DNA of 64,000 bases from Epiperipatus broadwayi (GCA_028023455.1 JAQFVV010000002.1:32125725-32189724), one strand, 5' to 3'. Positions 30,244 through 43,810 are shown, counted from the stretch's first letter. The notes: a model not told the origin generated them from the letters alone. A program made the numbers and translations.

Positions 30244-32911
30244 AGGTATTGAATGCAGCTGTTAAACATATTAGAATAACAGTCCGGAATTTGTATATAA
30301 GTATCTTAAAACAATTCGTTTGTTTTCAAAGGGTGAACATATTAACTGTTAATTGCATGTATGTTGGGTTTAAATTGTAACATCACCTTACAAAGCTGTC
30401 AATTATAGCTTTATATAAGCTGATAAATTTCAACCACTGACATTAAATATCTAATAAGTAGAAATGCAATTGGAGTATTTATAAATTATAACAAATTTTA
30501 GTACTCTATTGCAAATATAAGCTTTAAGATCTTAATCACTGTACCAAGCTTTTATACTGTACAGGTATATTATCTAAACATTAGTCTTGTCAGATATGCT
30601 AAAAAAAAAACTTGCTCAATACTTTAGAATAGCAGACTGAATTTCATGAAAGGCAATCTGTTTCAAAAATGTGAATATTGACAATATAACATTAAATGCA
30701 TATCATGCAAGGCAGAGACAATTATAATCTTATTTACAACCTTGTACAAGGTGATAAATATCCATTATTGGTTCGTCTAATTTTTCCTATAGCTGCGCAG
30801 TGCAGAAATGCACTAAAATAAAATTTCAGACACGATTAAATGTGCAATATTTTTACAAATTGTAGTATTTATTATTAGGGTTATATATACATAATAAAAC
30901 AAATGTTAACAGTAAATGTTCTCATTACATTTATTTTTCTTGGAATTTTTTCTTCTGTTCGTTATAGAAATCTATCCTTTGTATGTATCGTCTATGTTTA
31001 TAGTTGTATCATTACTTACATTTAATTTCATTCAAAAATGGTTTGCTTGTTTTGAGTTTTTATTTAAATAAGTTTGTAATAATAAATTCTTGCAAACATT
31101 CTGCAAATGATGCTTGTAATGCATTGATTTTCTTATATGTAGAAAAACAATAATTAAATTATAAATATATAAGAACTATAGTGTTATAATTTATATTATA
31201 TTTTTAGGATAAGTGTATTGTCAAAAAAATATTTTTTTTACATTTTATTTACTCAACTATTCACTTACATGTATGGGGGTAGAGTCTATAAAGATTGTAT
31301 TGCGATTGTGAACATTTTTAAAATCTAGGTTTTTGTTTATTAATTTTTACTCATCCAAATTTTTTTTTATATATGGGTAAAATGTTTTGCTGTAACATAG
31401 CATTTGTAAGGTTGTTCTATACAATTTTTTTTTTTTTTAATATAACACTTAAAATTTGTTTGTTTTATATTCTACACAGTTTATCAAAATCACCATATTA
31501 TTTTGATTATTATGAATGTTTTGTGTATAGATGTTCTGCTGGAACTATGTGCACGATAAGTAAAATCACCTATACATCTTCATATGAATCAATTAATGAC
31601 TTCACAAACATAAAGCTTAGAGAAAACATTTCCCACTGCTGGATTAATTATATGATAAATAATAAATGCAACTGGAATATTTATATATAAAGATTAGACA
31701 GGTTTATGCGCACATTGCAAATATAAGCTTTAAATCATTAATTATTACTAATGTATATGTATTTCATCAAACTACTATTCTGTCATGAAAGTTATGTATC
31801 TAAATCTCTAGAATACTCGTTAAATCTGTCTAGCCAAAGACTGACCGTATCTATGATGGTTGTGATAGTATATACTAAAGTCATTATATTTTTTTATATA
31901 TTTATAGACATTTTGGACTCATATCATAGTAAATAAGGCATACTTATATATATGAATTGCATTATTATTAAAATTCTCAAATTTTTTTTTAATTAATTAA
32001 GCCTGATAGTTATGAATTTTAATGAAATATTCAACAAATCTATTTTGATTTATTTATAATTTATCCATTGATTAAGAGAACAAATCTATTATATATTTAA
32101 TTACTTACTCTCACATATTTTAGTTAAAGCCCATACATAGATTTCGAAAGCATTGAGTTTAATTTAAAACATGGAAATTCTAAGCTTTTCTTATCACAGC
32201 ATCCAAACACTTGAAAGTCAAATTAGAATTAGAATTATGTATGTGATAAGAAAAACATGCTTTTCTGTCATACTAATCAAGAAATTAAAGTATTTGTAGT
32301 AAATAAATCCGGGTAAGAAAACAATTCTCAAAAATCTATTAAGACATTTATTTAGTGTCAGTAATTAAGTTGTACGTTGGTGCATTAGATATTAAGTAGT
32401 TGTGATGAAATATATTAAAATAGAATAGCCAGTTAGATAACTATTGGCCAAAGATCGTATACTTGAATCAACTCCTTATGAGCTTCTGAAACTTAAGCTG
32501 TCCTAAATATCTGTATGTGCTGCTAACCTATAGATATGATCAGTCATAAAAACTATATGGCTATAGGAAAATAACTAGTTAAAATACTTGCAAAATCATT
32601 ATTAAATCTACCTACAAATGTTTAAAAATTAAATAATTTTTTTCAAGGTGTTAAATTTTATAATTCTTAAGCTAAATATGAAAAGAGGAAATTTATAGTC
32701 TAATTAAAATCCTGCAGCTATTAACTTTGAATAATGTGTGACTTATTGTATTTTTATAAAGTAATATTTATTTGAAAGTAGTTATTCTTAAATATTTAAT
32801 TTTAGTTTTCAAATTATTTTAAATTGTTCATTTTTTATACAAAGGAACTAACTGCAAACTATGCTTTATTTTGTTCCAATCCTTCCTTGCATTCAACATA
32901 TCTAATATATG
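30244..32911. other. AT-rich intronic sequence
   Basis: No gene identified. Open frames at 31373-31690 and 31751-31936 are AT-driven and show no family similarity. Confidence 0.4.
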
Positions 32912-33020
32912 TCAAGCAGTGGTGGTCGAGAGGTCAGCGACAGCTGCTTTACAAGCAGATGTCCCGGGTTAGCGGGTTCGCTTCCCGGCTGATGCTATAA
33001 CATATGAGAAAAAAAAACAA
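32912..33020 (+). repeat. tRNA-Val-like SINE head
   Basis: A tRNA-like unit has an A box (TGGTCGAGAGG near 32923), an anticodon arm CTGCT-TTACA-AGCAG resembling tRNA-Val(UAC), and a B box GGTTCGCTTCC (32975-32985). It is followed by an A-rich tail (GAGAAAAAAAAACAAAAC). The acceptor ends do not pair well, so it is a tRNA-derived retroposon rather than a tRNA gene. Confidence 0.6.
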
Positions 33021-34996
33021 AACATATATAATATATAACAGCTCACATTTTGTTAATAAACATTGATTAAAAAAGAATACATCTTGTTTATTTAACTGCA
33101 GATGTACAGTACTTTTCAACATATACATATATCTACATGGACATTTTTATAGTATAAACAAAATTTTAATAATAATTATATACAGTAGTTATTTTTAAAA
33201 TAAAATAAATAGCAGAATGTCTGATCACTCATGCATTCAATGAAGCAATAACAATAAGAAAAAACTTTTTATTTTTATAATAAAATAAATAGCAGAATGT
33301 CTGATTTTCCTAGCTATAAAATACATTTTAAGCAATTTTTTTTCTGTTATAGAAATAATAATGGTCTTGTTTTTAAAAAATTAGAATCTCTAATTGTTTG
33401 GAAATCAATGTCAACCTTTAGTACATTCTAAAATTTTGCATAACTCTTAGCATTATGCTCAGAAAATATTTTTTTAACAAAATACAGTTTATCAAATTTG
33501 GAAAGGATAATGAAGAATAAAATATATATGCTTTCAACATAAACTGATTTTTTTTTTATTAATATATATATATAATCACATAGGGCACTCAGAGAAGGAA
33601 AAATGGTTACTGAGTATCGTAAAATTTAAAAATTGTTTTTGTTTGTTTGTTTATATTGATGGTTTATTTACATTTGTATTTGTTTACATTTTTTTTTAAT
33701 AGCTTCTAATTGAAGTTGTATAATTAGATACAGTGCACTCACAACTCAACTGTATATGATATTGATTTGTTAGGTGTATTTCTTTAGGCTCTTATTTTAA
33801 ATGTTAATTGCCATCGGAAAGTAATAATTAAACTTTGCTGATATTTATAATTATTAATTGTAAGATTTGATCCAAACTTCACATTTATAGCCATTTGCTA
33901 GACTTTTTAATACAGTTTCATATTTATTACATAAATAGCAAAATCATATATTAGTATTATTCACTTTAATTTTTACATATTTTTAATGTATTATAAACAT
34001 CATTTTAAATAAATCCTTATTTCTTGCTAAAATAAGTTGATTTATAATTGGATGAATGGATTATATGGATATTAAATATTAGCAATTAAGATTATTTCAT
34101 TATTTATATTTTCTTTTTTTATTGAAAATCCCAAATGAAATTATTTACAATTTTTGGAGATCTTTCTCAATTTGATTTCTAATATTATACACTGGCTAGG
34201 CTGACTATATGTATTGTCTTAATTGAATAGTTTCATTATTTTATTCTTTCAAATGTCTGTCCTTTTAATAAAAAAATTAAAATTGTCCAGGTATTTGATT
34301 CTTAATATATCTTCAAATAGTATTATAACAGGGCTGAGTTCAAACCCTGTTCTAAGTCATAAGGCGATACAACCGAGCATACATATATACTCAAATCAAG
34401 TGTAATATTAAGTCAAATTTTTTTTTTTTTCTCGTTGTTTTGTATGTATGCGTGTGTGTATCTATTTTAAGTAAGTAAATAAAAAGAGATTGAAACATAA
34501 GAGGGACGGGGGATTATATGGTTTGTGCTCTTATATTTTGTTTATACGCTTGTTTGTATTGCTGCATGAGTGAGTAAATGTAATAGTTTCATAAAAAGAA
34601 ATTGATTCCAAGACGGACGACTAAAGGAAAGATTTTACAAATTCTAAAAGATATGTTAATTGGAAATAAAGAATTCGAAAAGTTGCAGATCGCTATCTCA
34701 AGACAAAGCCGTTTTAATTAATAAAAGTTATAAATAAGAGACAATGAACAGTCGAGTGTGGATCTCAAGGTAAAATTGAAATTCCTGAACATAGATAAAA
34801 ACAAAGAAAAGAAAAGTTATTGAAAAGATTTTCTATTTGCAAACCATGTGGTTTAATTAAAAAGACGAGAACAATAGCATGATTAATTGGAGTTGAAAAG
34901 CTGAACTTTGAAGAGGATTCTAGAACGGTGACTGCCACGAGCAGGATCGAAGGAAAATTAGTAAAAGAAAAAAGTTTATATATATTAAAATCATGA
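33021..34996. other. AT-rich intronic sequence with a small duplication
   Basis: An identical block AATAGCAGAATGTCTGAT occurs at about 33208 and 33290, 90 bp apart. Otherwise nothing recognisable. Confidence 0.4.
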
Positions 34997-35236
34997 ACAG
35001 GCTGGGGTAGAAGAACAGAACGGACCGGGCTATGCCATCCATCCTGCGGAGATATTATCGTCACTGTCCATGAAGGAGCGAAGCCCTTTCTAAAGTTATG
35101 GAAAGAACAGCATTCACCGGATGCCATTGATTGCCTTATGGAAGCCCACAAAAGAAAGAAATCATTTACTCATAACATCGCAGCACGAAGCCAGTGGAAA
35201 ATTACCATTAATCTACACCCGGGTGTGATAAAGTAG
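34997..35236 (+). CDS. Unidentified exon-like open segment
   Basis: I do not recognise this protein. The + strand is open for 79 codons in a patch that is clearly less AT-rich than its surroundings. Its translation is balanced and hydrophilic (CHPSCGDIIVTVHEGAKPF, then LKLWKEQHSPDAIDCLMEAH). There is no start methionine at its head. A possible acceptor AACAG|GCTGG (35000/35001) and a possible donor AAA|GTAGGT (35232/35233) would make it an internal exon. The opposite strand (34765-35151) is also open for 128 codons, so strand and coding status are uncertain. It could be an exon of the surrounding gene, a nested gene or a fragment of a mobile element. Confidence 0.3.
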   Translation, partial: TGWGRRTERTGLCHPSCGDIIVTVHEGAKPFLKLWKEQHSPDAIDCLMEAHKRKKSFTHNIAARSQWKITINLHPGVIK

Positions 35237-36122
35237 GTAACTCAAATATTTTCTTAAATGACAGTAACCTCTTGAATAAGAATATCTCAGTAAAATAATG
35301 CATAAAAGGGTTAAAAGTAAATAAAGAGACAGTTGAAATAATGCCCTATATAACAATACGCCTAAATAGACAGGATAATGACTGATTGCAGTTATTTTTC
35401 ATGCTATGATATATATGTTTTGTTTGTTACATTTATGAACTTATGCGAGTGTGTATTTACATGCGTGTCATTTAAGTATTCAGGTACAATCCAATATCCA
35501 ATTACGGGATTCTGTTGGGTTTTATCATGTTTTTGCATTAATAAATATTAAGTAGTGTTTTAAATATAATTGTATGTGTTTGGTGTTAATTTTTTAAAAA
35601 AAAAAGGGTATAGATTACATAGTATAATTAAAGAGTAGCATTAAGAACAAAAGTAAGAAAGAAAAATGAATCATTTATGCACTCCGTGCGCATTTGACCT
35701 GTTCCCTCCACCTCTTTCCCACGGTCAACGACTACTACTCCTGAGTGAGCTAGCCAGAGGTATAAGCTCTATCCACTAGAAATAGCTACTCGTTCTCTCC
35801 CAGCATAATTCTTACTTACTCGTAAGTAAGATTGGCGCTTGGAGTCAAATTGACGTCCATAAATATGCTGGGCGAGTAATTAGAGTACATTGCAGAACCA
35901 ACTACATATATATGTGTTCGCATCATAATTTTCGTTTAAATAAAAAGAGCAGAAACTTAGATTTGAAATACGTAATAAACGTGTACCACCTATTTACGTG
36001 TTACGCCGGATACAAACCATTACAGTATATAAAATATGCTTATAGCCCACAGTACGCATTTAATCTGCTACAGTTGCAACAAAATTATGACTTATGAAAT
36101 TTTAATATTTATATAGATATCT
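35237..36122. other. Unassigned sequence with a less AT-rich patch
   Basis: At 35690-35890 the composition is less AT-rich, with a small inverted pair (CCCAGCATAA near 35799 and TATGCTGGG near 35863). On the - strand a TCTAGTGGATAGAGC stretch resembles a tRNA A box, but no B box is clear. It may be a decayed SINE. Confidence 0.3.
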
Positions 36123-36315
36123 TTAAAAACCAGTCAACACTTAGACAATCCTAATATTAATAACAATCAACAAATTCAAACTGTTGTCAAGGCAACCTTT
36201 TAACAATAAAGGTGGAATTCGCTTTTATTATTAAAAGGAGGTTGCCTTGACAACAGTTTGAATTTGTTGATTGTTATTGATATTGGGATTGTCTAAAGTG
36301 TTGGCTGGTTTTTAA
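36123..36315. repeat. Near-perfect 193-bp palindrome
   Basis: Arms of about 80 bp (36123-36202 and 36232-36315) are almost perfect inverted copies with outer ends AAAAACCAGTCAACAC and GTGTTGGCTGGTTTTT, around a loop of about 29 bases. There is no coding capacity. It is probably a fold-back MITE or another inverted-pair retroelement. No target duplication could be fixed because the flanks are AT-rich. Confidence 0.85.
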
Positions 36316-37604
36316 TGATTACTTACAAAACTATTTAGTCTTGAGCATTATTACATTTATATAGATATATATTATAAATCAGTATTTTATGGAGTTTACA
36401 CAGTTTATGCACAATTTACTTTGCACTTGGCATTTCTGTAGAATAATTAATGTTTCATCATTGTACCATTACTTTTAACGCTTTATTCTATCATCACATT
36501 ACTGGCTATTTCAGGAATAAAAAAAACAGGAAAATGTTAAATTGTAAATATCATAATGCTTAAATTTTAACAATTTTTTTTTTTCGTTTTATAGAATTTG
36601 GAATTTTCCTATCAGAAACTATAACTGCTATAAAAGAATATTTTCCTTAGTACATAGATTAATAAAAAATCTAGATTCAAATACAGAAATTATTGAAGCA
36701 ATGTTTGTTTCACCAAATTTTCTAAGATAACCTATTAAATAAAATAAAATATTTATGGTCAATAGCCATAATGATTTTTAGTATCTCTTGCTATCTGCTT
36801 TATTAATATTGATGTATTTTTTGATTGAGTAATCTGAAACTAGACAATCAATAAAACAACATAAAGATATTTGATTGAAATTTATTTAATATGCAACCAT
36901 CATTAGAATAAAAAGGAATTGAACAATCATGTTATTATCAAACACATATACAAATATAATTACATAAATACAGTAAAATTTATATAAATTCTCCATAATT
37001 CAAAAGCTTATTAAAATAATATTGGATTGATCTGTTTAGATACTTGGTCTGAATTTATTCTCTTCAATACTCAAAGTAACCAAGTTTATTGAGAGCTACA
37101 TTTTATGGTAATTCATTTAGCCAATGAATTGTTCTTCGTTTCTCACCCTGTTCTTCTTATATGAACTTAAGATCCCTTTTATATAGCCCACTATTATTTT
37201 CTGGCTCTAAAGTTTTTACGTCTTTAACAAGATTTAATCAGAACTTTTTACTAATTTCTTATTTACATTTTTGCAAAATCAAAATTAAAATATTTTTCTA
37301 AACAATTATTTCTATATGACTTATAATGAACTATTTTACTTCTACCAATAGAATTTCTGTTACAGTGGAGCTGTTGTATCCTCGGTGTTTGTTTCTGAAA
37401 TCATCTACAGATGATATGAATCCATGGATAATAGCAGATGCTACATATCAAATAGATAATGTAATAAAAAAAACTATTATATATATAGTTAAACTTTTAA
37501 TACTGAGATACATATATATATATATAGAGAATGTGTTATATATACATATTTCTATAAAATCTTTTTAACTTAAAATAAAAATAATTCATAAAAATACTAT
37601 AAAT
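36316..37604. other. AT-rich intronic sequence
   Basis: An 80-codon open frame at 37326-37568 has no recognised similarity and is low in complexity towards its end. No other feature seen. Confidence 0.4.
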
Positions 37605-40200
37605 CAGGGATGTCCAATCTGTGACCCATGGGTTGCTTACAGCCAACACAAAATTGTAAATTTATTTAAAACATTATATGATTACATGCCAGAATGTGAC
37701 TAAAATAAATTACATATATTCTCACTATTGTATGCTTGTGTAGCTCCAGTTTTACATCAGTGTACAGTTTTCAGTGTTATGTTCTAAGTACAGAAAGTAT
37801 AATTGACAACATGGTGACTTGGCAAGGCAGCGATTATCAATAACATTTCAATCTACCATTGGAACATTAGGGATTTGAAGTTATTTAGAAATCCAATAAT
37901 CATTCTTATCTGATTATTAACTATATTTCCACACCTTAGCAATACCTTACTCATACACCATGTAATAGGGATAGCAATCAGTCAACGAATGAACATTTAC
38001 TTGTACATTTAACTGAACAGATTGTTTTAGCAGCCTGAAAAATCATCTGTTGGTCACACCTCTGTGTGACGGGAGATACACAACCCTTCCCGCATGATAA
38101 TGAAGCCTTGTAATAGGTTTTGTAAATGGGCGGCAATCTATGATCAGTGCTTGTTTACAGATTTGCTTGGGCTTAAAATCGATTCTGCCTTGCCCTGCAT
38201 CAGCAACTGAGAGAAATGTGAAAGGGCCAAAACTTTACTCTCAATTTTCCCATCGATTAATTTTCATAATAAAAAAGAAAGAAAAAGTCCCTTATTTATT
38301 ATTATTTTTTAAATTTTAATATCTTCTACAATATCTCAAAAGAAAAAAGAATCCAAAAAAAAATTACAAATGAAAGATTTTTCAATGAAAAAATGGACTG
38401 GTGACTACTTTTTTGTCAATGCAAATAATAAGATTCTGCTTAATTTGTAGGCAATTTGTGCAAGTTTTCAAAGACTATAACTTGGAATGGCATTATATGA
38501 CCAAACATGCTACCAAATTCAATGCATATAGATTATGTCTTAAGATTCAAATAGCTGAACTGAAAAAGTCTTAACAATTTTTTTTCAAAAGGTTACATTT
38601 GGATAGATTCCATTGTAAAACCTAGTTGTTATAGTAACATATTTAATAGGAAAAAAATCAAAACCATTCACTGAGAGTGAGATTATTAAGTAATGTATGA
38701 AAAGCATGATAAGTATAAATTGCTCCGATTCTAAAATCAATTTATCTCACCAGACTATAGCCAGGCAAATTGAAGAAATCGAAAATCTATTGGAAGAAGT
38801 TTGGAGAGTAAAGCAACTAATTTAAAATTTATACTTTGGTAACAGCTAAATGTGCTAGTTTTTTTAGAAGTATTGCTAACTAATTTAATGTTACTTAAGA
38901 AATGGCTTCTTTAGTGCCATTAAAAGACTTAACTAAATCAAGAGATTTATACAAAGCAGTAAAAAATATGTTGAAGTGATTTTCTTTGTCCACATATCTG
39001 GTATAGTTATTGATAGTGTTCCAGCGATGGTGTTTAAAAAAGGAATTGTAAAATTAATAGCAGATAATGCAATTTGCTGCCCTAAACTTATATTTGATGA
39101 AGTATCAGCAAGAAAATTTATGCCCAAAAGTTTTAAAAATGAATATGTCATGTAAATCATTTCCTACGGGCCAATTCCAGGAATTTCTTAAAAGTATTAA
39201 TGTAGATTATGGTGATGTCATTTATTTTTCAGAAATAAATCGAAGCAAAACAATGAAAAGATTTTATGATTTACGGCATGTTATGACGTTTATTTGTATA
39301 TAAAAAATAAGTTATGCCAGAACTTGATGAAAGCAGGTTTACAGATTTAGCATTTTTAATGGAATTAATCGCTCACTTTAATGAGTTGAACATGCATCTT
39401 CAAAGTGAAAACCAACTTATCAATATTATGTTTCAAATCATAGCAATATTTCAAATGAAACTAAAATTATAGCAAATAACACTTTAAAGCATTTTGACAA
39501 AATTGGCTAAACACAGTCTTGTCTATAGTGAATAATATGCAGCCTTGCTTTTCGATTTGATACAAGAATTTGAAAATAGATTTCCAGAAAAATAATTAAT
39601 ATTTTGCTATATTTGCGACTATTTTCAGTAAACGTAAATTTATTATTGACAATTTTTAAATGGGATGCATAAAGCTGCAGTTTGACATTTAACTTAAAAA
39701 AAAATAACTCTTGCTTCACAATCATGTTTTATTTGTGTCGTTTTTTGGTTGATAAGGATCTTTCCTGGGAAAAGTAAGGTTGTGACTTCAAGTTTTAATC
39801 AGGGACCAGATTTTTTATTAATCATTAAAAATTCAAAAATGTGGATATCCTAACAGAAACACCGAGAGGACAAGTTAATATAAAAGCATTTAAAAAGGAA
39901 CAGCATGTTTTATATGTGGATGTATTAGTGGTTCACCGATTGGTGTATATATTCACTACAAAACTCATTTTTAGAGTACTTTTTTTTCACTGATTTTCTT
40001 GCCTACATTTGTGAACAACTCTTTTCAAGAATGAAACACACTAAGCGTAAACATAGAATCAAAATATCTGCTGAGCACTTCTGAGAAATCTCTGAGAATT
40101 GCAGCAACTTCCAATAAACGAAATATTTCTCTAATACAATATCATTTATGCCACTAGTTTTATGTTATTTTCTTTTATAATAAAATGTCAATGACATTCT
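37605..40200 (+). mobile_element. Old hAT DNA transposon with transposase remnant
   Basis: The left end CAGGGATGTCCAATCTGTGA is a typical hAT terminal sequence. About 0.75 kb inside, a decayed transposase of the ZBED/GTF2IRD2-like hAT group starts on the + strand and runs to about 40100. The right terminal repeat was not found, so the right boundary is approximate and the element may have lost its end. Confidence 0.65.
38350..40110 (+). pseudogene. hAT transposase remnant (ZBED/GTF2IRD2-like)
   Basis: The + strand shows, in order, a BED-finger start (KKWTGDYFF near 38385-38415, with TKHATKFNA-like residues near 38505), a central block (LCPKVLKMN, then QFQEFLKSINVDYGDVIYF, near 39117-39235, matching the family's C.KVLKM..V...YGDVLYHTEVRWLS), and the C-terminal dimerisation part (CEQLFSRMKHTKRKHR near 40010-40060). 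Many stops and shifts separate them. The transposase would cut and paste the element. It is long inactive. The motif order is that of hAT transposases close to those domesticated in vertebrates as ZBED and GTF2IRD2 proteins. Confidence 0.65.
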
Positions 40201-40663
40201 ATTACTTAGATACATACTATATTAGTTATCACAAACTCGGGATATGTTTGACAATTTTAAAAGATTCTCCGAATGGGCTGCTGCGTAATTAGGATTATTA
40301 TGTGAAGACTTCTTTGTTTATCTGTAGTGGGAGATATGAAAATTATGTGACTTTTTTTATATCAGCTTTCAATAGTTAGTGTATAATGTTTGTCTTAAGA
40401 CAGTTCTTCCAATGTGGCTCAGAGATATCAAAAATTCCAGTCTTATTGTATTTTTAAATTTGAAAAATTATTTATAGAAGAATGTATTGTGAATACAAAC
40501 TAGAGAGTATCTTTTTTTTCAAACAAAATTAATTGTAGTTATCTAAAAAGCAAATAAAGCCTTTCCTAATCAAACTTTCCAAATTTTAAGTAAAAGTTTT
40601 AGTTAAATTTTCAAAAGAAACGAAAAAAGGTCTTAAATAGAAAAAAAATACAATAATGAAAAA
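40201..40663. other. Unassigned AT-rich sequence
   Basis: No gene or repeat identified. Confidence 0.4.
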
Positions 40664-40811
40664 TATTTCTGTAGTGCAAGGTTGGAACATCTTTTTCACT
40701 TGTCTTTGGTCATATCTTTATGATTACACCTCTCTAAAAGGTGTTGAAGTATATAGAAACCAGCCCTACCGTCGTGAGAGTGGTATAGTGAAAATTACAC
40801 TACAGAAATAT
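40664..40811. mobile_element. Possible small MITE with 14-bp inverted ends
   Basis: ATATTTCTGTAGTG at the left and CACTACAGAAATAT at the right are perfect inverted repeats around 120 bp of unique sequence. No clear target duplication was found, so it is only a candidate. Confidence 0.4.
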
Positions 40812-40984
40812 TAAGAGGATAATCCCTAGTCTAATGAATGATTAATAAAAATTAAGAAAATACAATACTTTTAAATATAATATGGTTTGAAATGAATTAC
40901 AGTGAAATCTATTACAGCAAAAGCTAAAAATGAGAGCAAATAATTATTAGAACAATTGTTTTTTTTTTTATTAAATTAAGAATT

Positions 40985-42000
40985 AATGCAAAAATATACA
41001 ATGAACACTAGAATAGTTCACATAATTATTTCTATATTTAGTGTAAAAATGTATATATTTTATTTAAAAATAATTTCCTAGGCATGTACACTGTAATAAT
41101 TTTAACCATGAACAGTAAAAATTGAATTTGAAATATAAAAAATTAAACAAAAATTTGATGAAAATTGCAGAAATTTAAGTGCTAAAATTTACTAATTTGT
41201 GTAACCTTTTCTATCATTAATTGTAAAAATGTGCATATTCTTGTTTAAAAGTATTTTCCTAAGTGTTTGTACTTTAATAATTTTCACCATGACACGTAAA
41301 AACTAAATTTGAGATCTGATAATATTGACATTAAAAAAGAAAAAATTTAAAAATGAAACTTTAATGAAAATGACAGAAATGTGTGCGCTAAAATTTACTA
41401 ATGAATTTTGTTGGAATAACTTCAACTGTGACAATAAAATTGTGTGCTTGAGCAACAGGCACATCATTTGTGACACTCGTCTCCACCTTAACTCGTGAAT
41501 TGAGAAAGCAATGACGGGATCAGGCATAATAGGCTGACAGTCACCAATGATCTTTGCTCAAAACAATACAATCACTAATGAGTCGTACATAACTAATTGC
41601 CTCAGCTTCATTACTTCTCTTAAAATCTTTTGGAATGCTACTTTGTTTGAGAACATGATCAATCCATTCTATGTATACATATGGTACAAACAATTTATTA
41701 GAATGAATTTTTGTTAAAAATTTACATATTTTGTTTAAAAGTATTCTTTTAAGTGCATATATTATAAAATGCTGAGAAAATAAATGCTAAAACTTAATTA
41801 TCAATTTAATTAGCTTATCTCTATTTTAGCGGCAAAAGTGTACTTTTTTTTTTTAATATGTTGATGTTAAAATTTAATAAATGATCTAATTTTAACAGAT
41901 AAAACCTTATATATATTCTTGTTTGAAGATAATTTTTCTAGTTGCTTATATTGTAATAAAAAGCAAATTTAAAGTTGATATCAAAAAAAAGAAAAAAAAT
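40985..42000. repeat. Highly diverged tandem repeats
   Basis: A unit containing TAAAAATGT..ATATT..TTTAAAAGTATTTTCCTA, then GTACT..AATAATTTTCACCATGA, AAATTTGA and GCTAAAATTTACTAAT recurs from 40985. The first two copies are about 195 bp apart and align well. Later copies (near 41700, 41820 and 41900) are partial and diverged. It is interrupted at 41390-41690 by non-repeat sequence. Confidence 0.5.
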
Positions 42001-43420
42001 GAAAATCTTAAGTGCAAAGCATGGAATTGTTAATTTGGAAACCACTATCTTTTGAGTAAAATTATTGGACAGCATTATTATGTTTGGTGAGTTTATTTGA
42101 GTTTAGTTTTCATCTGCATTTTGATCAATTTAACTTTTTTGTTGTTTTAAAATTCTTTTCATTTATGCACAACTATTAATTTTAATCATATATTAGGAAA
42201 ATGTCAAAAAATTGATCAATATTGAAATGGGAAAACATTTTAAAAATAGAACACTATAAATTAGTCTGCAATTTAAATTTTGAATGGTATGATAAAATCA
42301 ATGATCTACACCATTTAAAAAGACAAATTAAAAAATTCATAGGTAATTAAAAGGATTTCAATTTGAGCAGTTTATATTGTAATATTAATGAAAATTCTGT
42401 CAATGTGAATCAAAATCAGAAGCTAGGTGTTAGTATTATTAAGGCAATCATTTGTGAAAAGGTTAAGAATTTTTTGCTATATCGAATAAAATACTATTGT
42501 ACAAAGGAGTTTATTGCCAGAATAATTCACTGCATTCAGAAAAAGTACTGGATTAAGACATTGTGAGGTCATTAGGTGCTGCTGGATATTATTTTGCAAT
42601 AAAGTGGGAATTCTGAAATCAGCAAACTGCGAATTCTTATTATCATATGTAAGTTGATATTTTTATGCTTTTAAAACTTATATTTTAGTTTTCAGTAAAA
42701 TATAACTATGCATTATGTATAGCAATTTACTTTATATGTATTTTTACATTAATATTTTTGATGGATGATAGTTCTGGTCTTAACCATGAGTCTGGAATGA
42801 ATTATCCTAAATGCATGTATTTCAATATAAACTATAATGAACCAGTGATATAACAAATGTCATTCTGGAGTCAGCTAATTCATTTTTCCAGATTCTGTTG
42901 TAAATGGTTCCAGAAAGTCATCTTTATATCATTCATTCATTGTAGCTTACAGCCTAAATCAAAGTTACCATTCAAACAACCATTTCAATAGGAAAAAATG
43001 ATACAAAATCATCAAAAGTGTAAATAGTATAAGTACTATTTATGAATCTGTACAATTAGATTTTAATGAAAACTAAAATTCAACTTTTAAAAACATAAAC
43101 GGACATACATATATATATAAAAATTCACAGGTTTGGAACTTCTGTTTCCTTTCATAGAATTTTTTTTTTCATAAATTCCTCAAGATAATATTTAACATTA
43201 ATCCCATAGTTTGTTGGCTATAAACTCTCACAGCGAGGCACTTATGCTAGAAGTCTTAGCAAAAAATTCCTTAAACAGTTGCTTAATTTTTTTTACAAAT
43301 GATTGTCTCATTGATATTGTCACCTATCATTTGTTCCATTATGTTAGAATATAAATTGTTCAATCTGGAAATCTTTTCCAACATCTGTGTATTTTTAATT
43401 CATTCTTATTTTTTAAAATG
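42001..43420. other. Unassigned AT-rich sequence
   Basis: No gene or repeat identified. The open frame at 42363-42566 is AT-driven. Confidence 0.4.
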
Positions 43421-43810
43421 GTCTAGATCAGTGGTATTCAAACATTTTAGCAGTACGACCCCCACATGGAATATCAAGGTAACATGCCGACCCAAAGTTA
43501 AAAAAATCAATAATCTAATTCTAATTGCTTAAAAACTAGGACTAGGTAATATTAAAAATTAAGATGTTAATTTATTTTTTATTTCATATAAAATAAACCT
43601 AAGTGTCAATGCAAGTACAATAAACTGAAAATCAACTCTGTAGTTACCAAAATATTAGGTTGAAAAATCAACTCGTATTAATCATTTATAATCATTTTGT
43701 AATCAATTAAATTTATTTACAATTTTTTCATCCATCTTGCGACCCCAAGGTAATTTTTTGTGACCCTATTTGGGGTCGCAACCCATAGATTGAATACCAC
43801 TGGTCTAGAC
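43421..43810. mobile_element. Non-autonomous hAT transposon (MITE) with target duplication
   Basis: The element itself is 43429-43802. Perfect 13-bp inverted ends CAGTGGTATTCAA and TTGAATACCACTG continue into imperfect inverted sequence (GTACGACCCC and GGGGTCGCAA). It is flanked by an 8-bp duplication with one change (GTCTAGAT at 43421-43428 and GTCTAGAC at 43803-43810), as expected for hAT. The 374-bp interior has no coding capacity. Confidence 0.9.

Noticed and set aside
32912-33020. A functional tRNA-Val gene
   Set aside because: Anticodon arm and boxes look good, but the acceptor ends do not pair, the B box has a changed base and an A-rich retroposon tail follows. It is called a SINE-like repeat instead.
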